From assembly GCF_022827545.1 (NCBI RefSeq), contig NZ_CP094669.1, forward strand, positions 1,516,001-1,580,000: a DNA stretch of 64,000 nucleotides, given 5' to 3'. The position numbers were made by a program, and so were the translations under genes. Every line of letters starts with the position of its first letter. Within the stretch, counting starts at the first letter, position 1. Source of the DNA: Hymenobacter tibetensis (lineage in GTDB: Bacteria > Bacteroidota > Bacteroidia > Cytophagales > Hymenobacteraceae). Shown piece after piece: positions 23,676 to 32,722 of this stretch. Under the pieces are notes generated by a model. The model did no database searches and was not told where the DNA came from. It saw only the letters and a program-made list of their open reading frames with translations.

Positions 23676-25847
23676 TTACAGCTTTTCGTCGAAGTACTGG
23701 GTGATTTTATTGTAGAGGTGCACTCGGTCTTTGCCGCCGACATTGTGTGGGTGGCCGGGATACACGAAGTAGTCGAGCTGGATGCCTTTATCAACGGCGG
23801 TTTTCAGGTAATCGAGGCTGTGCTGCCATACTACCACGTCGTCAACGGTGCCGTGGATGAGCAGGAGCTTGCCTTGCAGCTTATCCACGTAGTTGAGCAG
23901 GTTGGCTTTCTCGTAGCCATCGGGATTTTGCTGGGGCGTATCCATGTACCGCTCGGTGTACATGATTTCGTACATGCGCCAGTCGATAACCGGGCCACCG
24001 CCCACGCCCACTTTGAACGTGCCGGGGCTGCGCGTCATCAGGGTAGTAGTCATAAAGCCGCCGAAGCTCCAGCCGTGGATACCCATGCGGGTTTGGTCTA
24101 CGTAGGGCAGGCTTTTGAGGTACTCGACGCCCTTGAGCTGGTCGGCCATTTCTACGGTGCCGAGCTGCCGGAATGTGGCCCGCTCAAATGCCGAACCCCG
24201 GTTACCGCTACCGCGTGAGTCCAGCGTAAATACCACGTAGCCTTTCTGCGCCATCAATTGCATCCAGAGGTTAGAGCCGCCTAGCCACGAGTCTGTTACG
24301 AGTTGCACGTGGGGGCCACCGTAGAGGTACACCACCGTCGGGTACTTCTTGGCCGGGTCGAAGTTGGGCGGCGTGATGAGGCGGCAATACAAGTCCGTAG
24401 TGCCGTCAGCGGCCTTAATAGGAAAGAGCTTGGTTTCGCCCAGTATGTAGCCGGCTACCGGATTGGGCGCCTTGAGAAGCTGTTGCTGCACTTTGCCACT
24501 TAGGCTCACCACCTGCACAACACGAGGTGTGGTAGCACTGCTGTAGGTATCAAGTAGGTGCTTGCTGCTGGGACTGAGTAGGGTGGCGTGCGTGCCTTTG
24601 CCTGAGGTGAGTTGGCGAGGCTTGCCCCCGTTTAGGCTTACGGCGTACGTGTGCCGCTCCAGTGGGCTGGCCGCTGTGCTTTGAAACACAACTTCGCGGT
24701 TCTTATCAGCGAAGCCTACCAATTCCGTGACTTGCCAGCTGCCCGTGGTGAGTTGGCGCAGCAGTTTGCCACTGGTTGAGTACAGGTACAAGTGTTCGTA
24801 CCCGTCGCGCTGGCTGCGCCAGAGGAACTGGTTGGGTTGGCCCGGTACGAACGTGAGAGGGTGCAAGGGTTCAACAAAGGTCTTGTCGTCTTTTTCCTCG
24901 AACAAGGTTTTCACGAAAGCCCCGGTGCTGGCATCATACTGATTGAGCTTGAGGTGATTTTGGTCCCGGTTCAGTACCGCCACGTAAAGTGATTTCTCAT
25001 CAGGGCTCCAGCTGATGTTGGTGAGGTATTGCTCTCGAGGTTCGCCGGTTTGCAGAAATACCGTTTTGCGCGAAGCCAAGTCGTACACGCCCACAGTTGC
25101 TTCGTGGCTTTTGTCGCCGGCCATCGGGTATTTAATGGGTACCGCCTTGGCTGGGGTGGGCTCCACTGTCACCAGCGGGTAGTCGGTCACCATCGACTGG
25201 TCCATGCGGTAGTAGGCCAGCTTGGTGCCTGTGGGGCTCCAGAAGGTGCCTTTGGTGATGCCAAACTCCGAGCGGTGCGCCGCCTGCCCATTCACAATGC
25301 CTGGGTTAGGCTCCTGCGTTACGGCCTCGTCTTCGCGGCCAGCCAACGACACGTATAGGTTCTGGGATTTGGTGTACGCCACGCGGGTTTTGGTAGGGTC
25401 CATGTCCACGTTTTCAGCGGCAGCATCATACCCAAACAGAGCCGTCGCTTGCTTGGTAGCGGCATCTATGCGGTACACTTTGCTGGCTCGGCTGGTGATA
25501 AGGCTGCTTGGCCCGCTCCACGTAACCACCGGAAAAGCAGCGGCCTTCACGGCGGGCGCCCCCGCCGCTTGTAGCGCTTGGCCTAGCTGGCCCAGGGTGA
25601 ATACGGCCGTAGCTGGGCCACCCACGGCGCCCCGTACGAGTTCATCTTGCCCGCCCACCGTGCGCAGGAAACTGTATTCGTCTTTCGAACCCGGAATCCA
25701 AGTGAGCTGCCGCAAGTTCTCGGGCTGAAGGCTGCGGTTGAGGAAGGCATCTTCCATGGTCAGCAGTTTCTGTTGGGCGTGCGCGGGTAGTTGCGCCACC
25801 ACTACCAGCAACCCAAATAGTAGCCGGAGAGGGGAGGAGTTAAGCAT
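23676..25847 (-). CDS. S9 family peptidase, dipeptidyl peptidase IV-like
   Basis: 723 residues. Signal peptide MLNSSPLRLLFGLLVVVAQLPAHA, an N-terminal beta-propeller (about residues 30-480) and a C-terminal alpha/beta hydrolase domain. The catalytic triad is readable: Ser in GIHGWSFGGFMT, Asp in HGTVDDVVVW, His in YPGHPHNVGG. The oxyanion region is YLYGGPHVQLV. Such periplasmic enzymes cleave X-Pro or similar dipeptides or tripeptides from peptides. The ATG at 25847 is chosen for the signal peptide; the frame is open to 25973. It ends 48 bases before the convergent terminator. Assignment to DPP-IV rather than prolyl tripeptidyl peptidase is not certain. Confidence 0.88.
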   Translation of the reverse strand: MLNSSPLRLLFGLLVVVAQLPAHAQQKLLTMEDAFLNRSLQPENLRQLTWIPGSKDEYSFLRTVGGQDELVRGAVGGPATAVFTLGQLGQALQAAGAPAVKAAAFPVVTWSGPSSLITSRASKVYRIDAATKQATALFGYDAAAENVDMDPTKTRVAYTKSQNLYVSLAGREDEAVTQEPNPGIVNGQAAHRSEFGITKGTFWSPTGTKLAYYRMDQSMVTDYPLVTVEPTPAKAVPIKYPMAGDKSHEATVGVYDLASRKTVFLQTGEPREQYLTNISWSPDEKSLYVAVLNRDQNHLKLNQYDASTGAFVKTLFEEKDDKTFVEPLHPLTFVPGQPNQFLWRSQRDGYEHLYLYSTSGKLLRQLTTGSWQVTELVGFADKNREVVFQSTAASPLERHTYAVSLNGGKPRQLTSGKGTHATLLSPSSKHLLDTYSSATTPRVVQVVSLSGKVQQQLLKAPNPVAGYILGETKLFPIKAADGTTDLYCRLITPPNFDPAKKYPTVVYLYGGPHVQLVTDSWLGGSNLWMQLMAQKGYVVFTLDSRGSGNRGSAFERATFRQLGTVEMADQLKGVEYLKSLPYVDQTRMGIHGWSFGGFMTTTLMTRSPGTFKVGVGGGPVIDWRMYEIMYTERYMDTPQQNPDGYEKANLLNYVDKLQGKLLLIHGTVDDVVVWQHSLDYLKTAVDKGIQLDYFVYPGHPHNVGGKDRVHLYNKITQYFDEKL

Positions 25848-26130
25848 GAGATAAGCGAAAGAACCAGGAATAAGGAGCGGAAAATTACGTTCCCTTCCGC
25901 TAACCCGCTCATCGCATGTCTCCAGTAAGAGAGGACAATGGCCCGTGCACAGCCTACGCGAACTGCCTGGCAAGCCAATATAGGCTCTTGCTTAAAGAGA
26001 CAAGGGTACTCCAAAAGCCTTGTTGGCAATCAACAATACTTTCCTGGAAACGCCGAAACGTTTCTGCCTCTCAAGTGGTTATACAAGGCCGACAGAGGTC
26101 ATTATCCCCGTTTTTTTGCTCGTTTTTACG

Positions 26131-26138
26131 TACTTTTG
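26131..26138 (+). promoter_or_regulatory. -7 element TACTTTTG just before clpS
   Basis: TACTTTTG ends four bases before the clpS ATG at 26143. A run of T with TTTTTTTG lies upstream but only 12 bases away (26111-26118), shorter than the usual spacing. If the element is used, clpS mRNA would be leaderless. Confidence 0.5.
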
Positions 26139-26142
26139 CACC

Positions 26143-26424
26143 ATGAATAGCAAACCGCAAATCGATTACGACGAGGACGTTCTGTTGCTGGAGGAAACCA
26201 CCGACGTACGCGACCTTATTGTCTATAACGACGATATCAACACCTTCGACCACGTCATTAAAACCCTTATCGACGTGTGCGGCCACGAGCCCGAGCAAGC
26301 CGAGCAATGTACGCTGCTCATTCACTACAAAGGCCAGTGCACTGTGAAGCATGGCATCTACGATGAGCTAGTGGCCATGTGTACCGCCATCCACGACCGA
26401 GGCATTTCGGCCGACGTTTTATAA
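26143..26424 (+). CDS. clpS: ATP-dependent Clp protease adaptor ClpS
   Basis: 93 residues. The N-end-rule adaptor core is visible: LIVYNDDINTFDHVIKTLI, the conserved Asn-Asp-Asp and His of the degron pocket (about residues 28-35), then EQAEQCTLLIHYKGQCTVKHG and the helix ELVAMCTAIHDRGISADV. ClpS binds ClpA-type ATPase N-domains and delivers proteins with bulky N-terminal residues to ClpAP. The N-terminal tail is acidic (MNSKPQIDYDEDVLLLEETTD), as is usual in Bacteroidota. The start at 26143 is set by family alignment and by the -7 element just upstream; the frame is open from 26020. recR follows 100 bases on. Confidence 0.92.
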   Translation: MNSKPQIDYDEDVLLLEETTDVRDLIVYNDDINTFDHVIKTLIDVCGHEPEQAEQCTLLIHYKGQCTVKHGIYDELVAMCTAIHDRGISADVL

Positions 26425-26524
26425 GTGGCTGAGCTGTGCAGGAAGTTGGGTAGCTGATCGTTTGGGCGGTCCGCTAATTCCACAACTCACGCAGCAGATC
26501 AGCCATGCAACTAGTTACTACTGA

Positions 26525-27139
26525 ATGGATTTTCCTTCCAAACTGATTGAAAACGCCGTTGGGGAGCTGTCTAAGCTGCCCGGCATCGGTAAAAAAACCG
26601 CGTTGCGCTTAGCGCTGCACCTACTCAAAGCTGAAACGGATACCACCGCTACGCTGGCCGAGGCACTGGCCAAGATGCGCTTCGATATCCGCTATTGCGA
26701 CACTTGCCACAACATTTCTGATACCGCGGAGTGCACTATCTGTGCCAACAAGCTCCGCGACCATAGCACCATCTGCGTGGTGTCAGACATCCGCGACGTT
26801 ATTGCCATCGAGAACACCGGGCAGTACAAAGGCGGGTACCATGTGCTGGGTGGGGTTATTTCGCCCATTGAAGGCGTGGGCCCCAGCGACCTGCAAATTG
26901 ATTCGTTGGTGGAGCGTATCAGCGCGCCAAACTCGGAAATCAAAGAAGTGATTCTAGCTATCAGCCCCACAATGGAAGGCGACACCACCGCCTTCTATCT
27001 GTCGAGGAGGCTGCGCGATTTTGCGGAAGTGCACATTAGCTCCATTGCCCGCGGCATTCCGATGGGCGGTGAACTGGAATACGCCGACGAAATTACGCTG
27101 GGTCGTAGCATTGTTGAGCGGCAGCGCCAGGTGAAGTAA
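26525..27139 (+). CDS. recR: Recombination mediator RecR
   Basis: 204 residues, complete. The N-terminal helix-hairpin-helix (SKLPGIGKKTALRLALHLL), the four-cysteine zinc motif CDTCHN...CTIC (about residues 59-74) and a Toprim domain (ICVVSDIRDVIAIENTGQYKGGYHVL, ILAISPTMEGDTTAFYL) are all present. RecR works with RecF and RecO to load RecA at gapped or broken DNA. It follows clpS with a 100-base gap and is followed by a terminator, so it may be its own unit. Confidence 0.96.
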   Translation: MDFPSKLIENAVGELSKLPGIGKKTALRLALHLLKAETDTTATLAEALAKMRFDIRYCDTCHNISDTAECTICANKLRDHSTICVVSDIRDVIAIENTGQYKGGYHVLGGVISPIEGVGPSDLQIDSLVERISAPNSEIKEVILAISPTMEGDTTAFYLSRRLRDFAEVHISSIARGIPMGGELEYADEITLGRSIVERQRQVK

Positions 27140-27162
27140 GAACACCGCATCTGCTACTGCAC

Positions 27163-27197
27163 AAGGGCCATCACGGATAGTGGTGGCCCTTTTTTGT
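27163..27197 (+). terminator. Terminator of recR
   Basis: AAGGGCCA-TCAC pairs with GTG-G-TGGCCCTT (27163-27192), then a run of T. It begins 23 bases after the recR stop. Confidence 0.85.
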
Positions 27198-27310
27198 GTG
27201 CTGCAGATTTCGAGCCGGCTCAAGCAAGAGGGCGTGCAGGTAGCCGTTTCGAGGGGTTCCTGAATACGCGGGGTCTTGCAGTTCATACTGTATATATGGG
27301 GCTTGGTGTC

Positions 27311-27318
27311 TATGTTTG
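27311..27318 (+). promoter_or_regulatory. -7 element TATGTTTG upstream of aspartate kinase
   Basis: Exact TAnnTTTG match 22 bases before the ATG at 27341. I find no TTG at the right distance (-33), so it is only a partial promoter. Confidence 0.45.
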
Positions 27319-27340
27319 CCTTCCAACTTTTGCTGTTTTC

Positions 27341-28720
27341 ATGCTTACCGTAGAAAAAATAGGGGGTACGTCGATGAGTGCTTTCGGCGACGTACTGCGC
27401 AACATTATCCTGTTCAACCGCACCGGCGCTGAACTCTACAACCGAATTTTTGTGGTATCGGCGTACGCTGGGGTCACGAACTGGCTGCTGGAAAACAAGA
27501 AAACGGGGGAGCCTGGGGTGTACCACCGCATCACGGAGCACAAGAAATTTCATCAAGCGCTGGCTGAAGTGGCTACCAAGCTGAAAGCCCTAAACCGGCA
27601 ATATGAGCCGCTGGGCCTGGACTTGGTGGTAGCTGATGCCTTTATTGACCAGCGCATTCAGGACGCGCAAACCTACCTCAACAGCCTCACCAATATTTTG
27701 GCTTCCGGCTACGTAAGCAGCTACAATATTCTGCAAGCCGCCCGCGAAATCCTGGCCTCTATCGGCGAGACGCACTCGGCGTTCAACTCAGTCAATATCC
27801 TGCAAAACCAAGGCATCAATGCCACGTTGGTGGATTTGAGTGGTTTCCACGACCATAAGTCGTACACCATCGACCAGCGGATTCGGCACGCGTTCAAGCG
27901 AATCAACTTCGCCGAGACCATCTGTATCGTGACGGGCTACGTGAAAGGTACCGAAGGCATCATGCGCGAATTCGACCGGGGCTACTCGGAAGTAACGTTC
28001 AGCAAGATAGCCGTGGCCGTGAAACCCAAAGAGGCCATCATCCACAAAGAATACCACTTGTGCTCGGCCGACCCGGTTATGGTTGGAGTCGAGAATTGCG
28101 AGCCCATTGGCTTCACCAACTACGACGTAGCCGACCAGCTGGCCGACGTAGGCATGGAGGCCATTCACCCCAAGGCGTCGAAGCCGCTGGAAATAAACAA
28201 AATCAATCTTCGCATCAAGAACACCTTCGAGCCCGAGCACCCCGGCACGCTCATCACCGAAGACTACGTGTCGCCGCACAAGCGGGTGGAGGTTATTACC
28301 GGCACCGAGAAGGTGCTCATCATTGATGTGTATGACCCCTTGATGGTAGGCACCGCCGGGTACGACCTGCACATCATGCAAACCTTCTTTGACCTGGGCA
28401 TCAGCTATACCTTCAAAGCTACCAGCGCCAACAGTATTTCGGTGGTCATCTGGGAGAAGGATTTCAACAAAAAGCTGGTGCAGGACCTGCAGGAGAAGTA
28501 CGAAAAGATAACGGTTGAGAAGGCCGCCATGGTCTGCCTGATCGGGTCCAATATCGACCAGCCGGGCTTGCTGGCGAAGGCCGCCGGCGCCTTGGCCGAG
28601 GCCGATATTAACATTTTGAGCGCCGGGTTTGCGTTGCGCAAGGTTAACATTCAGTTTCTAATTGCGCGCAAGGACTTCCGCTCGGCCATTATTTCTTTAA
28701 ATAAAACCCTGTTTTTCTGA
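27341..28720 (+). CDS. Aspartate kinase
   Basis: 459 residues. Kinase signature VEKIGGTSMS at the start, substrate-binding residues around LVDLSGFHDHKSYTIDQRI and the Asp-rich nucleotide region FAETICIVTGYVKGTEG follow. The C-terminal part carries two ACT-type regulatory domains (about residues 310-459; KVLIIDVYDPLMVGTAG and CLIGSNIDQPGLLAKAAGAL). It phosphorylates L-aspartate, the first step to lysine, threonine and methionine; the ACT domains suggest allosteric feedback, probably by lysine or threonine. The frame is open to 27194, but the ATG at 27341 fits the family. It is a monofunctional kinase; no homoserine dehydrogenase part is fused. Confidence 0.85.
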   Translation: MLTVEKIGGTSMSAFGDVLRNIILFNRTGAELYNRIFVVSAYAGVTNWLLENKKTGEPGVYHRITEHKKFHQALAEVATKLKALNRQYEPLGLDLVVADAFIDQRIQDAQTYLNSLTNILASGYVSSYNILQAAREILASIGETHSAFNSVNILQNQGINATLVDLSGFHDHKSYTIDQRIRHAFKRINFAETICIVTGYVKGTEGIMREFDRGYSEVTFSKIAVAVKPKEAIIHKEYHLCSADPVMVGVENCEPIGFTNYDVADQLADVGMEAIHPKASKPLEINKINLRIKNTFEPEHPGTLITEDYVSPHKRVEVITGTEKVLIIDVYDPLMVGTAGYDLHIMQTFFDLGISYTFKATSANSISVVIWEKDFNKKLVQDLQEKYEKITVEKAAMVCLIGSNIDQPGLLAKAAGALAEADINILSAGFALRKVNIQFLIARKDFRSAIISLNKTLFF

Positions 28721-28848
28721 TATATGTGTGATTAGTGGTATATAGCGTATCTGAAGTAGAAGCGCGTCTGTCTCAGCGCTATAGGGCCGTGGCGTAACTC
28801 TGCGTACCTTACGTTACCTCTCCAGAACTAGCCGCCCGTTATACGCCC

Positions 28849-30927
28849 GTGAAGCTATCTGTCGTTATCGTCAACTACAACGTCTGCTACTTCCTAGAGC
28901 AGGCTCTCCTCTCGGTGCGGCGGGCAGCGGAGAAGCTACAGCACCCGATGGAGGTGTTCGTGGTCGACAACAATTCGGTGGATGGTTCGGTGGCCATGGT
29001 GCGCGCCCGGTTCCCGGAGGTTATCCTGATTGAAAACAAGGACAACCCTGGTTTCTCGAAAGCCAACAACCAGGCGCTACGGGAAGCGCAGGGCGAGTAC
29101 CTGCTGCTGCTCAACCCCGACACCGTAGTGGAAGAAGACACCTTCCGGGCCTGCTGCGAGTTCATGGATGAGCACCCCAACGCCGGCGGGCTAGGGGTGA
29201 AAATGCTGGACGGGCAAGGCAAGTTTCTGCCGGAAAGCAAGCGGGGCCTACCCACGCCTTGGGTGGCCTTCTACAAGATTTTTGGGCTGGCTAAGCTGTT
29301 CCCTAAATCCCGGCAGTTCGGCCGCTACCACCTCGGGTTTCTTGACAAAGACCAGACCCACGAGGTAGAGGTGCTCAGCGGCGCCTTCATGATGATGCGC
29401 CACACCATGCTGGAGCAGGTCGGCTTGCTCGATGAAGACTATTTCATGTACGGCGAGGACATCGACCTTTCGTACCGCATTACGCAGGGCGGTTGGAAGA
29501 ACTACTACTTCCCCGAAACCCGCATCATTCATTACAAGGGCGAAAGCACCAAGCGCACGAGCGTGAACTACGTGTTCGTGTTCTACCGCGCTATGGTCAT
29601 TTTTGCTCAGAAGCATTTTGCGCCCAAGCAGGCCGGTATGTTTTCCCTGCTTATCAACGCGGCTATCTGGCTGCGTGCTGGCATAGCGGTGGCCGAGCGG
29701 TTCTTTACCAAGGCGGCGCCCGTTCTACTGGACGGCGGGTTGATTTACGGCGGGCTATGGTTTTTGAAGAACTACTGGGAGCACAACCACAAATTCGTCA
29801 ATACGCCCTATCCACCGCAGTTTATGCTGGTAGCCGTACCGGCCTACATTATGGTGTGGCTGACTTCGGCCTATTTCAGCGGCGCCTACGACGAACCCAG
29901 CAGAAACTCGCGCATTGCTCGCGGCATCTTCTTGGGTACCGTACTTATTTCTGCCATCAGCAACTTCTTTGATGCGTGGCGCTTTTCAAAAGCCCTTATT
30001 GTGCTAGGTGGCGTGTGGGCGGTAGCAGCGTTGGTTATACGCCAGATGGCCGCGCACTTTTTGCGCTACCACGACCTGCGCCTGCACGAGAGGCGACAAA
30101 AAAACGTAGCCATTGTAGGCTCGTCGGTGGAGAGCATGCGCGTGCGCCGGCTGTTGCAGCACGCCGCCGTGCAGGCCCGCATCATCGGATATATCACCCC
30201 CGATGCCACGCCTGATGTGCTCCGCGAAAATGCGCTGGTGGCCGCTGCCACGGCGCCCCTTCGGGGCGGCGCTTCTTGGTCGGCAACCTCCGTTATGACA
30301 GCGGTGGCCGAAGCGCCTACGGCAGTGGCTTCGCCTCCCGACGACCAATTGGGCGAAATACGGCAGCTTGCGGAAATCATTCGCATCTATGCGCTGGATG
30401 AGCTTATCTTCTGTGGTCGGGATTTATCAGCCAGTCAGATTATTGGGCTAATGGTGAGTTTGCCGCAGCACCCACCCGTGGCGTACAAAATCCTGCCGCA
30501 GGATAGCCAGTACATCATTGGTAGCTCCTCGAAAGATGCGCCCGGCGACTACTATGCTTTGGATATTACACTCAATCTGTTTCGGCCGCAACAGGTGCGC
30601 AACAAGCGAGTGCTAGACATTCTGGCGAGTGTGTTGCTGCTGCTGGCTGCTCCGCTGCTAGTCGGGTTCCAATTCAATAAAGTGGGCTTTGTGCGCAACT
30701 GTTTGCGCGTGCTGGGAGGCTCACGCACCTGGGTAGGCATGCTCCACGCCGCCGCTCCGGGCCGTTTGGCCCGCGCCATCCTGTCGCCTGCCGACGTAGC
30801 CCAGGGCGCTACCCCACTCACCGACGCTACCCGCCGCCGTTTGGAGTTGCTCTACGCCAAAGACTACGAGCCCAGCACCGATATAAGCATTCTGTTCCGC
30901 TGCTTTCGGTGGCTAGGAACAGAATAA
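28849..30927 (+). CDS. GT2 glycosyltransferase fused to a sugar-transferase-like C-terminal part
   Basis: 692 residues from a GTG start (KLSVVIVNYN). The N-terminus is a GT2 glycosyltransferase: VFVVDNNSVDGS, DNPGFSKANNQALREA, the metal-binding LLLLNPDTVV and the acceptor region LDEDYFMYGEDIDLSYRI (about residues 200-215). A membrane block of about four helices follows (about 255-405). The C-terminal part begins with a Rossmann-like NVAIVGSSVES (about residue 420), like the N-terminal domain of WbaP/WcaJ-type initiating transferases, and ends with RNKRVLDILASVLLLLAAPLL, resembling the start of a sugar-transferase domain that then lacks its catalytic half. Role is probably in surface polysaccharide synthesis; activity of the C-terminal part is doubtful. 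Confidence 0.75.
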   Translation: MKLSVVIVNYNVCYFLEQALLSVRRAAEKLQHPMEVFVVDNNSVDGSVAMVRARFPEVILIENKDNPGFSKANNQALREAQGEYLLLLNPDTVVEEDTFRACCEFMDEHPNAGGLGVKMLDGQGKFLPESKRGLPTPWVAFYKIFGLAKLFPKSRQFGRYHLGFLDKDQTHEVEVLSGAFMMMRHTMLEQVGLLDEDYFMYGEDIDLSYRITQGGWKNYYFPETRIIHYKGESTKRTSVNYVFVFYRAMVIFAQKHFAPKQAGMFSLLINAAIWLRAGIAVAERFFTKAAPVLLDGGLIYGGLWFLKNYWEHNHKFVNTPYPPQFMLVAVPAYIMVWLTSAYFSGAYDEPSRNSRIARGIFLGTVLISAISNFFDAWRFSKALIVLGGVWAVAALVIRQMAAHFLRYHDLRLHERRQKNVAIVGSSVESMRVRRLLQHAAVQARIIGYITPDATPDVLRENALVAAATAPLRGGASWSATSVMTAVAEAPTAVASPPDDQLGEIRQLAEIIRIYALDELIFCGRDLSASQIIGLMVSLPQHPPVAYKILPQDSQYIIGSSSKDAPGDYYALDITLNLFRPQQVRNKRVLDILASVLLLLAAPLLVGFQFNKVGFVRNCLRVLGGSRTWVGMLHAAAPGRLARAILSPADVAQGATPLTDATRRRLELLYAKDYEPSTDISILFRCFRWLGTE

Positions 30928-31317
30928 GCAAGGTTCTCAAACAAAGAGCCACATTAGTTATGTTTCAGGCAGTAAGGCAGGTTTTGCAGCTATATCGGGG
31001 GCGTTAGAAATAATTGTTTGGCACCAAGCGAAGCAAGCTGAACCAGGCCGAAGAGCAATGCACTCCATTGGGTGCTTGCTGAAATAGTTTGTAGCAAAGC
31101 AGGCGGTTTTTAGGGTGTCTGGCGGTGTATTGCCAGTGGTGCTCTTGCCTTTTGTGGTACAGGTAGTAGAATAGCAGGACTAGCTGTGTAGGTCTATGCT
31201 GTTCATACCGAAGGGTCAGAGTGGGTCGTTGGCCTGTGTAGTAATCCGTTTTTTGGTGCTAATTAATTACACCATACTGATTACATTCGCCCGCTTCACT
31301 AATTTGTCTTTGCCCCC
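30928..31317. other. Intergenic region upstream of the aminotransferase
   Basis: 390 bases without a credible gene. A 60-codon plus-strand frame (31196-31378) overlaps the next gene start and is not protein-like. Near the end, TGTCTTTG (31305-31312) resembles a -7 element six bases before the ATG at 31318. No terminator was found after the glycosyltransferase gene. Confidence 0.4.
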
Positions 31318-32547
31318 ATGTCTCAAGAAGTTACGCTTGCCCCAGTGTCGACCTCCGTTCTGTCCGACCGGATCCTGACTATGCAGGAATCCCAGACGAT
31401 AGCCATGGCCAAAAAATCCCGTGAACTGGCTGCCCAGGGCGTGGATGTTATCAACCTCAGCTTCGGAGAGCCTGATTTTCAAACGCCGCAGTACATTAAG
31501 GATGCCGCCAAAGCAGCGCTGGATGAAGGCTTCACGTTCTATACGCCCGTGCCCGGCTACCCCGAACTACGCCAGGCCATCTGCGACAAACTGAAGCGCG
31601 ACAACAACCTCGACTACAAAAACGAGAACATTGTGGTAAGCACCGGGGCCAAGCAGTCGTTGGCTAACGCTGTGCTGAGCTTGGTGAATCCCGGCGACGA
31701 GGTTATTGTGTTTGCGCCCTACTGGGTGAGCTACACCGAAATAGTGAAACTGGCCGAAGGCACCGTAGTGGAGCTGGTTGGCTCTATCGAAAACGACTTC
31801 AAGGTGACAGCGGCCGAGTTGGAAGCGGCCATTACGCCCCGCACCAAGCTTATCATGTATTCCTCGCCCTGCAACCCTACGGGCTCGGTGTTTTCCAGCG
31901 AAGACCTGGAAGCCATTGCCGAAGTGGTAGCGCGCCATCAGCAGATATACGTGCTGGCCGATGAGATTTACGAGTACATCAACTTCGTAGGCGACCACGC
32001 CAGCATTGCGCAGTTCGCTGACATCAAGGACCGCGTAATTACGGTGAATGGCTTTTCGAAAGGCTACGCCATGACCGGCTGGCGCGTGGGCTACATTGCG
32101 GCCCACAAGGATATTGCCAGCGCCTGCGAAAAAATCCAGAGCCAGATTACCTCGGGCACTTGCTCTATTGCCCAGCGTGCTGCCATTGCAGCCCTGAAAG
32201 GCGGCCGGGCCTCCGCCGACGAAATGGTGGAAGCCTACCACCGCCGCCGCGACTTAGTGCTGGAAATGGCCAAGGACATTCCCGGCCTGCGGACCCCAAC
32301 ACCGAGTGGTGCTTTCTACGTTTTCCCCGACGTAAGCAGCTTTTTCGGTAAGACCGCGCCCGATGGTCAGGTGATTGAAAATGCCTACGACCTAGCCCTG
32401 TTTATTCTGCGTGATGCCCACGTGTCGTCGGTTGATGGCCGAGCTTTTGGTGCGCCAAACTGCATCCGGTTCAGCACCGCCGCCGCCGACGAAAAGCTAC
32501 GCGAAGCGTTTACCCGCATCAAAAAGAGCCTTTCTACGCTGGAATAG
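31318..32547 (+). CDS. PLP-dependent aminotransferase, aspartate aminotransferase type
   Basis: 409 residues, fold type I, class I aminotransferase. The cofactor lysine is in NGFSKGYAMTGWRVGY (about residue 247), Asn and Asp/Tyr binding residues are in SSPCNPTGSVF and LADEIYEYI, and the substrate carboxylate Arg near the end is in CIRFSTAAADEKLREAF. The first 20 residues (MSQEVTLAPVSTSVL) form an extra N-terminal tail. It transfers amino groups between aspartate (or another amino acid) and 2-oxoglutarate. Next to the upstream aspartate kinase gene this gives some support for aspartate metabolism, but the two are separated by a transferase gene and a long gap. Followed by a terminator. Confidence 0.9.
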   Translation: MSQEVTLAPVSTSVLSDRILTMQESQTIAMAKKSRELAAQGVDVINLSFGEPDFQTPQYIKDAAKAALDEGFTFYTPVPGYPELRQAICDKLKRDNNLDYKNENIVVSTGAKQSLANAVLSLVNPGDEVIVFAPYWVSYTEIVKLAEGTVVELVGSIENDFKVTAAELEAAITPRTKLIMYSSPCNPTGSVFSSEDLEAIAEVVARHQQIYVLADEIYEYINFVGDHASIAQFADIKDRVITVNGFSKGYAMTGWRVGYIAAHKDIASACEKIQSQITSGTCSIAQRAAIAALKGGRASADEMVEAYHRRRDLVLEMAKDIPGLRTPTPSGAFYVFPDVSSFFGKTAPDGQVIENAYDLALFILRDAHVSSVDGRAFGAPNCIRFSTAAADEKLREAFTRIKKSLSTLE

Positions 32548-32570
32548 CGCGAGTCTTCCTGTAGCTTAAA

Positions 32571-32626
32571 GAAGCGAATAATTGGTAGCTGCACCTCTCG
32601 GTTCAGGGCCAAGTATTCGCTTCGCT
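32571..32626 (+). terminator. Terminator of the aminotransferase gene
   Basis: GAAGCGAATA and TATTCGCTTC (32571-32580 and 32614-32623) pair, extended by TTGG/CCAA with one mismatch, leaving a loop of about 23 bases and a T-rich tail. Confidence 0.6.
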
Positions 32627-32722
32627 TGTTTCAGTGATTTACCGCTTTTGATTGACTACGCACCTGTTAAGCCTTGCCCAGTAGACGCCGAAGACAACTT
32701 TTTGGCTTCGCGTGGCTGATCG

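Noticed and set aside
31196..31378. 60-codon frame before the aminotransferase
   Set aside because: Overlaps the aminotransferase start in another frame and crosses its -7-like element.
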